Shown piece by piece: positions 45,657 through 55,506 of a DNA stretch of 64,000 nucleotides. This DNA comes from JAIBCC01 sp963763855 (lineage in GTDB: Bacteria > Acidobacteriota > Blastocatellia > Pyrinomonadales > Pyrinomonadaceae), in NCBI GenBank assembly GCA_963763855.1, contig CAVXPU010000005.1, positions 1,798,001 through 1,862,000 of the forward strand. Direction: 5' to 3'. The position numbers were made by a program, and so were the translations under genes. Numbering within the stretch: position 1 is the first letter of the stretch; every line of letters begins with the position of its first letter. Under the pieces are notes generated by a model. It worked only from the letters and a program-made list of their open reading frames with translations, searched no databases and had not been told where the DNA came from.

Positions 45657-46637
45657 ATGGAAAAAATTAGAATCGGAATCATCGGAACAGGTTATATCGG
45701 AAGTGTTCACGGACAGATTTACTCGCAAGATTCGCAAACGGAAGTGTCTGCACTTTACGATGTGGTTCCTGAAAAAGCTGAACGAACGGCAAAAGCAATT
45801 GGCGGAAAAGTTTGCAAATCGCGAGAGGAATTATTTGAAAATTGCGACGCAGTTTTGGTGACAACTCCAAATAAAACGCACGTTGAGATCGCATCAGACG
45901 CAATTTTGCACGATAAACACGTTTTTTGTGAAAAGCCTTTTGCAATCGGAATTGATAATGCAAAAAAACTGCTGGAGGTGGCAAACGGTTCGGCAAAAGT
46001 ATTCCAAGTTGGTCATAATCGCCGTTTTGCACCGGTTTATGTAAAGTTGAAAGAATTAATTTCGAATGACAAACCTCATTCCGCTCATATCAAAATGAAT
46101 CGCGGGGAACTGAAAAATCCTCTTTGGACGGGAGACACAAATGTAACGGGCGGCTTTTTATACGAAACAACAATCCACCTTTTCGATATGTGTCGGCATC
46201 AATTTGGTGAAATTAGCGAACTTGTTGCATACGGTTCTCAGCACGAATATCCGGAACTGGATGAGTTTTCTATTCTCTTCAAATTCAAAAATGGTTTTCA
46301 TTGCACATTTGCTTCGTCGTCCGATGCAAGCTGGCATTTTCCGTTTGAACGGATGGAAGTTTTTTGTCATCACCGCACGATTATCACCGAAGAAATGGAA
46401 AAACTTTTTGATTCAAAAGGGTTTGACCATAGAACGCATGAATATAATACTTACTGGTGCCAGATGCTTGAAAAATATGAAAAATGGGGTTATCTGCAAG
46501 AAGATAAAGCATTTATTGATTCAATTACTGAAGGAAAATCGCCGGTAGTATCGGCATTGGACGGCTATAAATCAGTCGAATTGGTTGAATCTGTCTATCA
46601 GGCAATCAAAACGGGTGAAAAGATAAAATTTGATTAG
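45657..46637 (+). CDS. Gfo/Idh/MocA-family oxidoreductase
   Basis: 326 residues from ATG 45657 (a TTG at 45648 is possible). NAD(P)-binding GIIGTGYIGSVH at the start, the family CEKPF motif with catalytic Lys near 95, and the C-terminal substrate domain with TGGFLYETTIHLFDMCR. Typical substrates are myo-inositol and modified sugars; not determinable here. Co-transcribed with the isomerase upstream. Confidence 0.9.
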   Translation: MEKIRIGIIGTGYIGSVHGQIYSQDSQTEVSALYDVVPEKAERTAKAIGGKVCKSREELFENCDAVLVTTPNKTHVEIASDAILHDKHVFCEKPFAIGIDNAKKLLEVANGSAKVFQVGHNRRFAPVYVKLKELISNDKPHSAHIKMNRGELKNPLWTGDTNVTGGFLYETTIHLFDMCRHQFGEISELVAYGSQHEYPELDEFSILFKFKNGFHCTFASSSDASWHFPFERMEVFCHHRTIITEEMEKLFDSKGFDHRTHEYNTYWCQMLEKYEKWGYLQEDKAFIDSITEGKSPVVSALDGYKSVELVESVYQAIKTGEKIKFD

Positions 46638-46698
46638 TTTATCAGAACTTAGTTTCTGAAATTATCGTAGTATCAGGCAGACTATTTAACGAAAAACA

Positions 46699-47151
46699 AT
46701 GATTCATTGTCAAAATTGTGGAAAAGAAAATGAGTATAATGTAAATTTTTGCCGATTTTGCGGTAACGGTTTTGCCTCACCACAAACTCAGCAGAGGTAT
46801 ATAGAAGATACCAATCAATCGCGTCCATATATGTGGAAAACGGATGAATTTCAGGTTAATCCGCCTACATTCAGTCAAACGCGTGAAATTCGAAACGCAC
46901 AGCCCATATTGTCCGGCTCTGTACCTCAAACTCAACAGTTGGCTTATCAGCAGCCTTCTTTTATCACCAATGGTTATCGATGCCCGAGATGCGGTTCACA
47001 AAATTTGCCGATGACAAAAAGGCAGATTTCTACCGCTGGTTGGATTGTATTTGCGGCTCTTTTATTGACGACCGGAATCTTGTTTTGGATTGGTCTATTA
47101 ATTAAAGAAGATGTAAGAGTTTGTCCCGTTTGCAATTGCAAAGTCGGTTAG
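46699..47151 (+). CDS. Zinc-ribbon membrane protein
   Basis: 150 residues: an N-terminal ribbon (CQNCG ... CRFCG, about 4-22), a disordered Gln/Pro/Thr-rich region (about 28-90), a second ribbon (CPRCG at about 95 paired with CPVCNC at the end) split by a membrane helix (about 110-135). Unknown role. Convergent with the VWFA gene, overlapping it by four bases. Confidence 0.7.
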   Translation: MIHCQNCGKENEYNVNFCRFCGNGFASPQTQQRYIEDTNQSRPYMWKTDEFQVNPPTFSQTREIRNAQPILSGSVPQTQQLAYQQPSFITNGYRCPRCGSQNLPMTKRQISTAGWIVFAALLLTTGILFWIGLLIKEDVRVCPVCNCKVG

Positions 47152-48119
47152 CGATAGACGTAACCTTTTGGATGTTCGATCTTAATATCTGGAAGGCTGC
47201 TCAGAACTTGCACACGATGGTAACCTTTCTTCATATGTGTCGAGAGATAACTTAAAGCAAACTGTCGATTTAGCAATAAATTTAAATCCCTGAAAAAAGG
47301 ATCGAAACTAACAGGGGAAAGAGTTCCTTGAAAAAATGCCCGCCCGCCTGTTTCATCCGATATTCTTTGCAAAGAACCTTGTGCCTGCAAAGAAAGCCCC
47401 GAACTGCTAATGTTTTCTGTGAAATTTGTAGTAGTAAAAAATGAGTAAACTGCGACGCTTTTTCTTTGTGCTCTGAGAATTGCTCTTTCAAGATCAATAC
47501 TTTGCGTCGGCGAAGATTCGTTTGTGTCTAAACCATCTGAAATCAATAAAATAGCACGTCTGCCATTAGGTATTCCATCAAATCTTTCCAATGCTTCACT
47601 GACTCCCTCGTATGGGCTATTTGGAGCAGATGCAGAACTACTTGAGACGATTCTCAATGCCTTTGACGCTTTTTCCAAATCTTCCGTGAATTTTTGGCGA
47701 ATCTGAATAGTTCCGCCGCGAAGATATGCAACCATTACTTTAGAACCCTTTGGCAACCGGCTGATAAATTCGCTCAGCTTTTTGATTTCAAGGTTAAAAC
47801 TGCTGGAAAGATTATCCTGAATTAGGATAGCCAAGGCTAAAGGCGTATTGCTCACGCTACGGATTGATAATATTACCTGATCGTCGCCATCCTCCTTGAC
47901 CGTTAGATTACCGGCTTGCAAGAATTCGTCAGCCTGTCTCTCTTTCAATTCCTGTTTAGAAAAAATTGAAATTGGAATCGTCATCACCCTGACTTTTGTC
48001 TGACTCTTTTTTTTATCTTTGCCTTCAATAGTTTCCGTAACCTGAGCAAACGAAATACCTATGGAAAAAACTCCAATTAAAAAAACATTAATTAATCCGG
48101 GTAAGTTGATTTTTGACAT
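47148..48119 (-). CDS. VWFA-related secreted protein (Acidobacterial type)
   Basis: 323 residues from ATG 48119, which gives a signal peptide (to FAQ near 26); an upstream start would lack one. A von Willebrand A domain occupies about 85-265, with the MIDAS-like ISDGLDTNES and an IQDNLSSSFNLE version of the first metal motif (DxSxS partly kept). The pattern corresponds to the VWFA-related family that is expanded in Acidobacteria. Probable adhesion or metal-dependent protein binding; partner unknown. Confidence 0.82.
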   Translation of the reverse strand: MSKINLPGLINVFLIGVFSIGISFAQVTETIEGKDKKKSQTKVRVMTIPISIFSKQELKERQADEFLQAGNLTVKEDGDDQVILSIRSVSNTPLALAILIQDNLSSSFNLEIKKLSEFISRLPKGSKVMVAYLRGGTIQIRQKFTEDLEKASKALRIVSSSSASAPNSPYEGVSEALERFDGIPNGRRAILLISDGLDTNESSPTQSIDLERAILRAQRKSVAVYSFFTTTNFTENISSSGLSLQAQGSLQRISDETGGRAFFQGTLSPVSFDPFFRDLNLLLNRQFALSYLSTHMKKGYHRVQVLSSLPDIKIEHPKGYVYR

Positions 48120-48243
48120 AATTAAAAAATTTCTGCAACGTAATTCTAATAATATTACAGAAAACAATTTCAGTTAAGTAAATTCGCACAATACATTTTC
48201 AAAGTGCTAAAAAAAAGAAGTATTGATAGACTAAAAACAAGAT

Positions 48244-49032
48244 ATGGAATTAGATTTCAGAGACAACACCAAGCTTGACAGAAACTACGAAATAACCCGT
48301 AAAGATTTGAATAAAAACAAAGGGCTGTTGATTGGTGCGTGGGCATCACCAATTATTTTATCGATTGTTCCGGCATTAATCTTCTTTGTCATGTTTCTAC
48401 TTTCGTCTCTTACGCCAACTGCCGCATTTTTTCTTTTTTTAAGCTTGATATCGCTGATCGCAGGGTTATTGTTAGGTTTAGCAACCTCAGCCGGCATTAT
48501 GATCTATCGAAAACGATGGCTTACGCAGATTCGCGAAAGAATTGCCGTTGATGGAATCAGAACCGAAGAGGTTGAATGGTTTAAGCACGAATTAACAGGT
48601 GCCGAACGTAAATCGTTAAAAGAACTTGAATCGAAAGACCGTTTGCTGGGCGATGCTTTCAGGGAAACTCTTGCATCTCGTTTAACCGCTACCCGAATAG
48701 TAAAATCGGCGAAAAACGAACTTTTATTGGTCAAAAGAAGGGATGGCAAATTAAAAAATCTTAAATCTGAAACTTCAACAGAACTTCAAGAAGCACTAAA
48801 AGAGGACACCGAAAAGTTAACAAAAATAAAGCAAGAAGCGGAACAAATGCGAGTTGAGGCTGAAAGCCGTTTGCAATTAATCGAAGCCGCCTCTCGCAGA
48901 GGTGCAAATTTTGCTGACACCGAACTGGCTCTAAAAAAATTATCGTCCCGCTCAGCAGAACTTCCGCTTGCCCTTGAAGCCTTGAAAATGGAAGAAGAAT
49001 TTCGCAAAGAATTAGAATCTGCAAGCGATTAA
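48244..49032 (+). CDS. Membrane protein with long coiled coil
   Basis: 262 residues: two membrane helices close together (about 28-50 and 58-82), a 40-residue connector, then a continuous coiled coil to the end (LKEDTEKLTKIKQEAEQMRVEAESRL...). No catalytic motif. It resembles in layout the zinc-ribbon protein at 24717, without the ribbon. Convergent with the TonB receptor. Confidence 0.68.
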   Translation: MELDFRDNTKLDRNYEITRKDLNKNKGLLIGAWASPIILSIVPALIFFVMFLLSSLTPTAAFFLFLSLISLIAGLLLGLATSAGIMIYRKRWLTQIRERIAVDGIRTEEVEWFKHELTGAERKSLKELESKDRLLGDAFRETLASRLTATRIVKSAKNELLLVKRRDGKLKNLKSETSTELQEALKEDTEKLTKIKQEAEQMRVEAESRLQLIEAASRRGANFADTELALKKLSSRSAELPLALEALKMEEEFRKELESASD

Positions 49033-49045
49033 ATAGTCTTTGCGA

Positions 49046-51338
49046 TTAGTTTTTCAAGCCAAATCTAAAAGTTAAACCAACAGTAAGCGTTATCGGATAC
49101 GCCGGCGTCGCATGAATTCTCGAAACGATCGGAGAACTTGGTGTTAACTTTGATTCAAAGTAATTTTGGGTTTCAAAGTATTTTTTATTGGTCAGATTAT
49201 CAACCGATAAATTCAGATCAACCCATTTCTTTAATTTTTTATTTACGCTCAAATCAATTACATCAAAACCCGCTGCTCTTAACGAATCATCCGTCCCATC
49301 AAGCCTATAATTGCTGATGTGCCGATAACGAATTGAACCTGTAAATCCATTCAAATCATTGAGAGTGATGCCTGCATTAGTAGTTAAATGTGGTGAACTA
49401 TCGACAAAGATTCGTGGACTGGTATTTCGAAAATATGCATCCAAAACTTTAGTTAACCCACCATTAAAACTAAAATATCGATTTAATTTAATTGATGTTT
49501 TTGCCTCAAACCCATAAGAGCGGGTTGGATCGGTCAGCTCAATACTTCCATTATCCGGAATGTAAACCTGCTCGTTGGAACGGTCAATTAAAAACGTGCT
49601 GAAGGTTGCAGAAAATCTATTTGAATTATAAGAAGCACCCGTCTGGTAAAAATCTGTAGTGGCGATCTTTGGATTCTCAGGTCTTTGAACTACTCCGCGA
49701 GCATCCTGACTGGTAATTCCTCGCCCATAATTAAAATGAAGAGTAAAAGGTATTTGGTGTTTCGGAGTATAAGCCAAATTAAATTTAGGTTGGAATTTTC
49801 CCTCGGCATCTTGACCAGAAAAATCTGGAGAAACAAAGTCGTCAACTTTGAAGTTAAAATAATCGTATCTCAAACCAACTCCAAAATGAAGATGTCCATC
49901 GAATAAATCAAATGTTTGTTGAACGTAAGTGCCAGAATTAGTGACTTTAGCATCGGCTTTTGAGAAGTTTGCAAATGGTGTTCGGGATTGGGAGAGATAC
50001 ATTCCAACATTAATTTGATTTGCGTGAATATTTCCGCCAGCGGTAAAAACCCCTATAACATTACCAAATCTAAGAGGTTGTAGAAATTGAAAATTTACGC
50101 CTTCTTGCAGACGGGAATCGTGTTGCTGAATCTCATCACCATTAACGTCATCATTCAAAAAGAATGTAAAATTTGACCATAAATCAAACAACGAACGTGA
50201 AACAAATCCATCTACCTTAAAGACACGTCCTTTACTGTCCTCGTCCCGAAAATAAATTCCAAGCGTTCCATTTCGAACTTTTCCGCCATTATCGGGGTCA
50301 ATAAATCCAAATCTGCTAAGTCTGCCCGGCAAAAACTTCATCAAGTGGTAATTGTCCTGACGAACGAAAATCGTTTCGTCCACCATTAAATTTAAAGCCA
50401 ATTGAACGTCGCTCGTTTAACGTCCATGTTAAATTTGCCGTCAAATTATCGCGACCATAATTTAGTGGATTAATAAATGGACCGTCGGAAATGGAGCGTT
50501 CGTAAGCAATAAATGAAGCGATGTTATTTAATTTCGGACTATATGATAAAAAAGTTCTGTATGTGTCGAATCTACCGGACTGTAATCTTGCGGTAAATTC
50601 TTGTGGAAGTTCTTCGCGTTGTTTGATATGAACGACACCAAGTGCTGAGAAATCACCATATTCAGCCGAGAAAGGACCATTAATTATCTCAACGTCTTTC
50701 ACCAATTCCGGCGAAAATGATTTCAAACTGCCTAAATATCCTTGTCCGTGCCCCTGAGTCCCTTGATTTTGTTGAACATTATCGGTCAAAACTTTCAAAC
50801 CGCCATTTACGCCACCATGATCCAAATTAAACCCGAAACGTCTGATTTCTAGGGATTTACCACCGCCTTCGTGCTGTCCGGCGTTGATACCTGCATCAAG
50901 AGTTTGAAAAATTTGATCATCGCGGGAAAATAACGTGTCAGAGTAAATTTTCTCATTTCTTCTTTCAATATCTGGCTCGACAGTTGAGGTGCTGATTACA
51001 AGCTCCTCATGAATCTTGTCAATTTTGTAGTTTATTACAAGTCGCAAGTTCTTTGAAAATTCGCCCGAGCTTAACGGAAAAGTTTTACCCAAAATGTTTT
51101 TCCCGGAAATAGTGAGCATTATTGATTCTTTCGGTATTTGAAGTGTGAAATTTCCTTCGCCATCGGTCACAATTTCCTGCTTTCCGAGACTGGTTTGAAC
51201 CGAAATTGAGACGTTAGGCACAACTTCATTTTGAGCCGTAATTACAGTTCCTGATATTGTTTCCAGATTTTGAGAATAGGTGGATTGGAAAGAAGCGAAA
51301 TTGATGATAAAAAGACAGATAATGACTAAATATTTCAT
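49046..51338 (-). pseudogene. TonB-dependent outer-membrane receptor, one frameshift
   Basis: Signal peptide (1-22), a carboxypeptidase-regulatory-like domain (about 25-105), plug domain (about 125-235; EIRRFGFNLDHGGVNG, DVEIINGPFSAEYGDFSALG), then the 22-strand barrel ending in a C-terminal aromatic (FRFGLKN). One extra base in the CCC run at 50325-50327 (+ strand) shifts the frame; removal joins LDEVFAG to RLSRFGFIDPDNG and gives about 763 residues. The gene follows nikR on the same strand, and a NikR-like operator lies in between, so a nickel (or nickelophore) receptor is the best hypothesis. Loss through the frameshift would be compensated only if translation slips. Confidence 0.82.
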
Positions 51339-51377
51339 AAAACCCCTTGTTAGTACAATAAGGCGAGTTTAACAAAC

Positions 51378-51404
51378 GTGTCACGTAATGTAAAAGTGTA
51401 ACAC
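51378..51404. promoter_or_regulatory. Probable NikR operator
   Basis: GTGTCAC (51378-51384) and GTAACAC (51398-51404), an inverted half-site pair with 13 nt between, close to the GTGTTAC-N14-GTAACAC type known for NikR in other phyla. It overlaps two smaller palindromes (ACGTGTCACGT and AAAAGTGTAACACTTTT). It lies immediately downstream of nikR and 35 bp before the TonB receptor start, the right place for repression of nickel uptake. Confidence 0.58.
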
Positions 51405-51407
51405 TTT

Positions 51408-51831
51408 TTATTTCACGATATCTGAGGAAGGAAGTGTGATAAACAACTTACCGTGCTTTATGCCTTTTAAGCTCATTATGTCATTTGCTAACTGATTGAT
51501 TTGATTAGCCTTGCCGCTAAGTGCCAATATTTCCATACAATCAAGATGACTAACGTGTAGGTGCATTACTGATATTATTAACCCGTGATGCTGATGTTGA
51601 ATTACAGACATTTGCTGCAATAATTTGGTAGCGTGGTGGTCGTAAATTAGCAGTTAAACTGCCTAAAACATTTGTGTTCGAATTATCAATCCTTTGCTGC
51701 CCCAGAGTGTCGCGGATCAGATCTCGAATTGCTTCAGAACGAGTAGCATAATTTTTTTCGTCCAATAAAATGTCAAAGTTCTCGAGTAAATCTTTTTCAA
51801 TACTTACTCCAAAACGTACCAAATTGCTCAA
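51408..51831 (-). pseudogene. nikR: Nickel-responsive regulator NikR, one frameshift
   Basis: Ribbon-helix-helix DNA-binding start (VRFGVSIEKDLLENFD, TRSEAIRDLIRDTL) and, in another frame, the nickel-binding ACT-like domain (HQHHG, MHLHVSHLDCMEIL: the His/His/Cys set is present). The frame shifts near 51650; removing one base joins LGSLT to LIYDHHATKLLQQMS. Repaired length is about 140 residues, the normal size. NikR represses nickel transport genes when nickel is plentiful; the downstream TonB receptor is the presumed target. Confidence 0.85.
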
Positions 51832-51849
51832 GATTTTTTCTCTCCTATT

Positions 51850-52632
51850 TTAGCTATCAAGTTCAATCCGCAAACGTTTAATCTCGTCCGCTTTTCCAGT
51901 CGTTTCATCAATTTTAATCACTACCGCACAAATCCATACGTTACTCGTCGAATGATCGGCTCTCCTGAACGGAAATTTCGTAAATCGTTCTATTATATGA
52001 TCTTTATTCATTCCGATTACGCCTGAATAGCTGCCTGTCATGCCAATATCAGTAATATATGCCGTACCATTTTCAAGAATACGCTCATCGGCAGTTTGAA
52101 TGTGGGTGTGCGACCCGACGACTGCTGAAACGCGTCCGCTTAAATACCAACCCATCGCATATTTCTCAGATGTCGCCTCGCAATGCATATCAACTAATCG
52201 AATCTTTACGTCGTCCGGAATCGCCCTAATACATTCGTTTGCCACCCGGAACGGATCGTCAACAGGCGGCATGAAAACCCGACCAAGTAAATTTAGAACT
52301 GCTATCTTAAACCCATTAATTTCGCCAACAAATAGACCTTTGCCAGGAGTTGAAGGCGGATAATTAGCCGGACGCAAAAGTCTCGGATTTTTTTCAATGT
52401 AGGGAATTACTTCAGATTTATCAAAGATATGATTGCCTGAGGTCATTAAATCTATGCCGCTTTCAAAAAGTTCATCGGCTATATTTGGAGTAATAGAAAA
52501 TCCGCCGGCAACATTTTCTGCATTCATCGTTGCAATATCAATCTGATGTTCACGCCGCAAATCCTGCAGTTTATCTAAAACGGCTCTCCTGCCCGGGCGG
52601 GCAACGACATCTGCAATCATTAAAATATTCAT
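51850..52632 (-). CDS. YmdB-type metallophosphoesterase
   Basis: 260 residues of the TIGR00282/YmdB family. Metal-binding motifs: IADVVARPGRRA, NAENVAGGF, SGNHIFD, DMHCEATSEK, VGSHTHIQTAD. Hydrolyses 2',3'-cyclic nucleotides in Bacillus. In related genomes it accompanies zapA and RNase Y; here a 6S RNA candidate and an IS element lie between it and zapA, and rny is missing. Confidence 0.92.
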   Translation of the reverse strand: MNILMIADVVARPGRRAVLDKLQDLRREHQIDIATMNAENVAGGFSITPNIADELFESGIDLMTSGNHIFDKSEVIPYIEKNPRLLRPANYPPSTPGKGLFVGEINGFKIAVLNLLGRVFMPPVDDPFRVANECIRAIPDDVKIRLVDMHCEATSEKYAMGWYLSGRVSAVVGSHTHIQTADERILENGTAYITDIGMTGSYSGVIGMNKDHIIERFTKFPFRRADHSTSNVWICAVVIKIDETTGKADEIKRLRIELDS

Positions 52633-52645
52633 AAGTTAAAAACTA

Positions 52646-52706
52646 AAATCGTAAATCGTAAATCCAAATAGCAACTAGACTATCTTCGATTTACCATTTA
52701 CGATTT
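52646..52706. repeat. Heptamer-type inverted repeat
   Basis: AAATCGTAAATCGTAAATC (52646-52664) and its inverse GATTTACCATTTACGATTT (52688-52706), with one mismatch. Built from the 7-nt word TCGTAAA. Lies just beyond the 3' end of the 6S RNA candidate and might also act as its terminator. Confidence 0.7.
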
Positions 52707-52708
52707 CA

Positions 52709-52924
52709 GGTTAAGAGAACCGTATTTGCCGTTTTCTCAATTTGAATTGAACCTGTTTTAACAGGTGGGTGACCTATTATCCTTGCGAATAAATGAGCTG
52801 TTTCCTCCGGCAAATCTTTAACTGTGAAAGATTGCACTGAAAACCGCATTAGTCTCCCGTAAATTCAAATGTTGGCTCAATTATCGTGTTGAAAATAACA
52901 AACAGTACAGTAAATTTCTTAACC
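52709..52924 (-). ncRNA. ssrS: Probable 6S RNA (ssrS)
   Basis: 6S RNA binds sigma-70 RNA polymerase by imitating an open promoter. Support seen on the - strand: closing stem GGTTAAGA/TCTTAACC exactly at the two ends; a second stem ATTTGAATT/AATTCAAAT further in; a large, weakly paired centre; and near the 3' side CACCC followed by a short hairpin ACCTGTT/AACAGGT and TTCAA, as in many bacterial 6S RNAs. Length 216 nt is typical. The position near zapA is the classical location of ssrS. A -10 box TACAAT lies 9 bases before the 5' end. I could not run a covariance search. Confidence 0.6.
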
Positions 52925-52932
52925 GTAAAAAG

Positions 52933-52960
52933 ATTGTAGCACACGGATATGAAAGGCAAA
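52933..52960 (-). promoter_or_regulatory. Promoter of the 6S RNA candidate
   Basis: On the - strand: TTTGCC (52955-52960), 16 bp, TACAAT (52933-52938). The start would be near 52926, matching the outermost stem of the RNA. The -35 box is weak. Confidence 0.5.
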
Positions 52961-53010
52961 AGCAAAATTGTTATCTGAAAACAGATAAAAATTAGATCTA
53001 AAAAAATAAA

Positions 53011-54754
53011 GAGGCTGTCTGAAAAGGCGGCTTCTTTTTCATTTTAAAAGAACTTAATTTAAAATATTGATATGAGCAAAAAAGCAGTATTCAAACGATA
53101 TGTGCAGAATCAGCCGATGTTGTTGCCGCCGAGTTTGGATGAATTGATACCTGAGAAGCATCCGGTGCGGGTGGTCGATGAGGTTATCGAACGCATCAAT
53201 ATCGGTGAATTGGAACAGAGTTATAAAGGCGGCGGGACGTCGAGTTAACATCCGCGGATGTTGTTGAAAGTGTTGGTTTACGGGTATTTACGCAACATTT
53301 ACTCATCGCGGAAGATTGAGCAATCTTTAACTGAAAACGTGCATTTCATGTGGCTTACGGGCGGAGCGAAGCCTGACCATAACACGATCAATGATTTTCG
53401 GGGAAAGCGTTTGAAGGAGCATTTGCAGAAGATATTCAGTCAAGTGGTCGTTTTATTGGCAGAGGAAGGAGTCTTGTCATTGAAGGAAATAACGTTGGAC
53501 GGGACGAAGCTGGAAGCGAATGCGAATCGTTACACTTTTGTGTGGGGAAAAGCGATAAAGACGAGTCGCGAACGAATCGAAAAGCAGCTCAATGAGCTTT
53601 GGAAATATGTCGAGGAAGTCTATCGGGAAGAAGAAAACACGCCGACCAAACCCGAATTCAAAGAGATCAATCCGGAATCGGTGAGTCGGGCGATAGAAGA
53701 AATAAATGAAGCGTTGAAAGTTAAATCAATCGACAAAAAGGTCAAACAAAAGTTGAATTATGCGAGGAAGAATTGGACAAAAAAGTTGAGTGAATATGAT
53801 GAGAAAGAGCAGATTCTAAAGGGTCGCGGAAGTTATTCAAAAACGGATAAAGAGGCAACGTTTATGCGGATGAAAGACGATCATATGATGAACGGACAGC
53901 TCAAACCCGGCTACAATCCGCAAGCCTCAACGAGCGGTCATTATCTGGTCAATTACACGCTCGGACAAAGCCCGACGGACACAAATCTACTCAAAGATCA
54001 CCTCGAAAAACACGTTGAAAGTTACGGAAATAATCCGGAAAATATCACTGCAGACGCAGGTTGCGGAAGCGAAGAAAATTATGATTATTTAGCTGAAAAA
54101 GAGATTGAAGCCTTCGTTAAATACAATTATTTCGAGAAAGAACAGACCGGTAAAAAGCACCAACAGAATCCATTTTTAGCGGATAATCTGTATTACAATC
54201 AGGAAACTGACACTTATTATTGCCCGATCGGACAACCGATGAAGCGAATCGGGACGAAAAAACAAAAGACCAAAACAGGCTACATTCAGCAGATAAATCA
54301 ATACCAAGCTCAAAATTGCACAAGTTGTCCGATGCGTTCAGGATGCCATAAATCAACAGGAAATCGAATCATTGGACGAAATCATAATCTGATCAAACGG
54401 CGGAAAGAAATCAGAGAATTACTGGAAAGTGAAATCGGAGTGGTGAAAAGAAAAGAACGTTGGAAGGTAGAAGCGGTCTTTGGCAACATCAAACACAACA
54501 AAGGATTCAAAAGATTCAATTTAAGAGGACTCCAAAAAGCCGGAATCGAAGTCGGACTGATAGCACTGGCTCACAATCTGAACCACTTTGGGTTAGAAAG
54601 AAGCCATTAAACCCGGGATAAACTCAAACTATTGAAAAAACAAACTAAATTTATCCCGCAAACGAGAAAAATCACAAAAATTAGTCTGCAAAGGCAGAAA
54701 AAAAACTAAAATGAAAAAAAAGACTGCCCAAATTTTTACTTTTTGGACAGCCTC
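53011..54754 (+). mobile_element. IS1182-family-like insertion sequence
   Basis: Imperfect terminal inverted repeats: left end GAGGCTGTCTGAAAAGGC at 53011, right end complementary to GAGGCTGTCCAAAAAGT at 54754; both also share a TTTTTTCATTTTA block slightly inside. 1744 bp with one transposase gene. It has inserted between the 6S RNA candidate and zapA, 27 bp after the zapA stop codon. Target duplication is uncertain because both flanks are A-rich. Confidence 0.85.
53072..54610 (+). pseudogene. IS1182-type transposase with internal stop
   Basis: 512-codon DDE transposase. The early region (PMLLPPSLDELIPEKHPVR, then DUF772-like LVYGYLRNIYSSRKIEQ) and the catalytic residues (Asp in DGTKLEANA, Asp in ADAGCGSEENY, Glu in WKVEAVFGNIKHNKG) are all present. 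Codon 59 is TAA (53246-53248) where relatives read Tyr in GGGTSSYHPRM; the frame continues unchanged afterwards. A single substitution would restore it, so the loss is recent or is read through. CxxC-like cysteines near 345-360 are typical for the family. Confidence 0.87.
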
Positions 54755-54781
54755 AAAAGTTATGCGGGTTTTAGCGTAAAA

Positions 54782-55132
54782 CTACTGTTCAGTTTCAAAT
54801 TCCTGCTGGGCGGCAATATCCTTTTGTTTCAGAAATCGATCAAGCATTTCGGTGCATTCGCTGCTGCGGGAAGCAAGTTGAGCATCATTAGTTTCCTGAT
54901 GACGTTTCAATTGGTGAAATTCATCTGCAATATGAAGCCCTGCCAAAATCGCAACCTTCAGAGAATCAACAGTTAAAGTGCCCGAAGAAATTTCACGCAT
55001 TTTACTGTCAACGTATTCCGCGAGCCTTAAAATGTACTCATTATCGCCGTCAGAACGAATGTTGTAGGTTTGGTTGTAAATTTCTACCCGGATTGATTGA
55101 GCGGTATCTGTTTTTTCTTTTTTTCCTAACAT
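54782..55132 (-). CDS. zapA: Cell-division protein ZapA
   Basis: 116 residues: beta start VRVEIYNQTYNIRSDGDNEYILRLAEYVDSKM as in ZapA, followed by a coiled coil. ZapA crosslinks FtsZ filaments. It follows a coiled-coil gene (5-bp gap) and pheT on the same strand, the order seen in many bacteria. Confidence 0.88.
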   Translation of the reverse strand: MLGKKEKTDTAQSIRVEIYNQTYNIRSDGDNEYILRLAEYVDSKMREISSGTLTVDSLKVAILAGLHIADEFHQLKRHQETNDAQLASRSSECTEMLDRFLKQKDIAAQQEFETEQ

Positions 55133-55137
55133 AAAAA

Positions 55138-55419
55138 TTATCTGTGTAAAACTTCAGCAACCTCGGGTTCGATAACGGTGATTGCATCAAGCATTGCCTC
55201 TATTTTTAGCTGCATCACATCACGTTCGCTCATCAAACGTTCAATTTTATCTTCAAGTCTTACTTTTTCATCCAAAAGCGAGTTTATTTCATGTCTCATT
55301 GAATTTGTCTCGCGTTCAAGTTTTTCCTTTTCTTCACGCATCCTTTTGGCAAATTCAATCGTGAGATATATCTTGTCTTCAAGATGTGAAAATTTTTCCA
55401 TACCGGCTAGGTTAGACAT
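55138..55419 (-). CDS. Coiled-coil protein, possibly ZapB-like
   Basis: 93 residues from ATG 55419 (GGAG seven bases upstream). Nearly all coiled coil (EDKIYLTIEFAKRMREEKEKLERE...), ending in a short hydrophobic segment. Its size and position before zapA suggest a division accessory factor comparable to ZapB; that is inference. A longer upstream start (55476) has no ribosome site. Confidence 0.7.
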   Translation of the reverse strand: MSNLAGMEKFSHLEDKIYLTIEFAKRMREEKEKLERETNSMRHEINSLLDEKVRLEDKIERLMSERDVMQLKIEAMLDAITVIEPEVAEVLHR

Positions 55420-55506
55420 TTTTTTCTCCGCGTGCAAATTTTTATATGAATCTTGTAAATTATGTTCAGAAATCACAAAAACTTCAAGTAATATCTTAAC
55501 TTTTTT

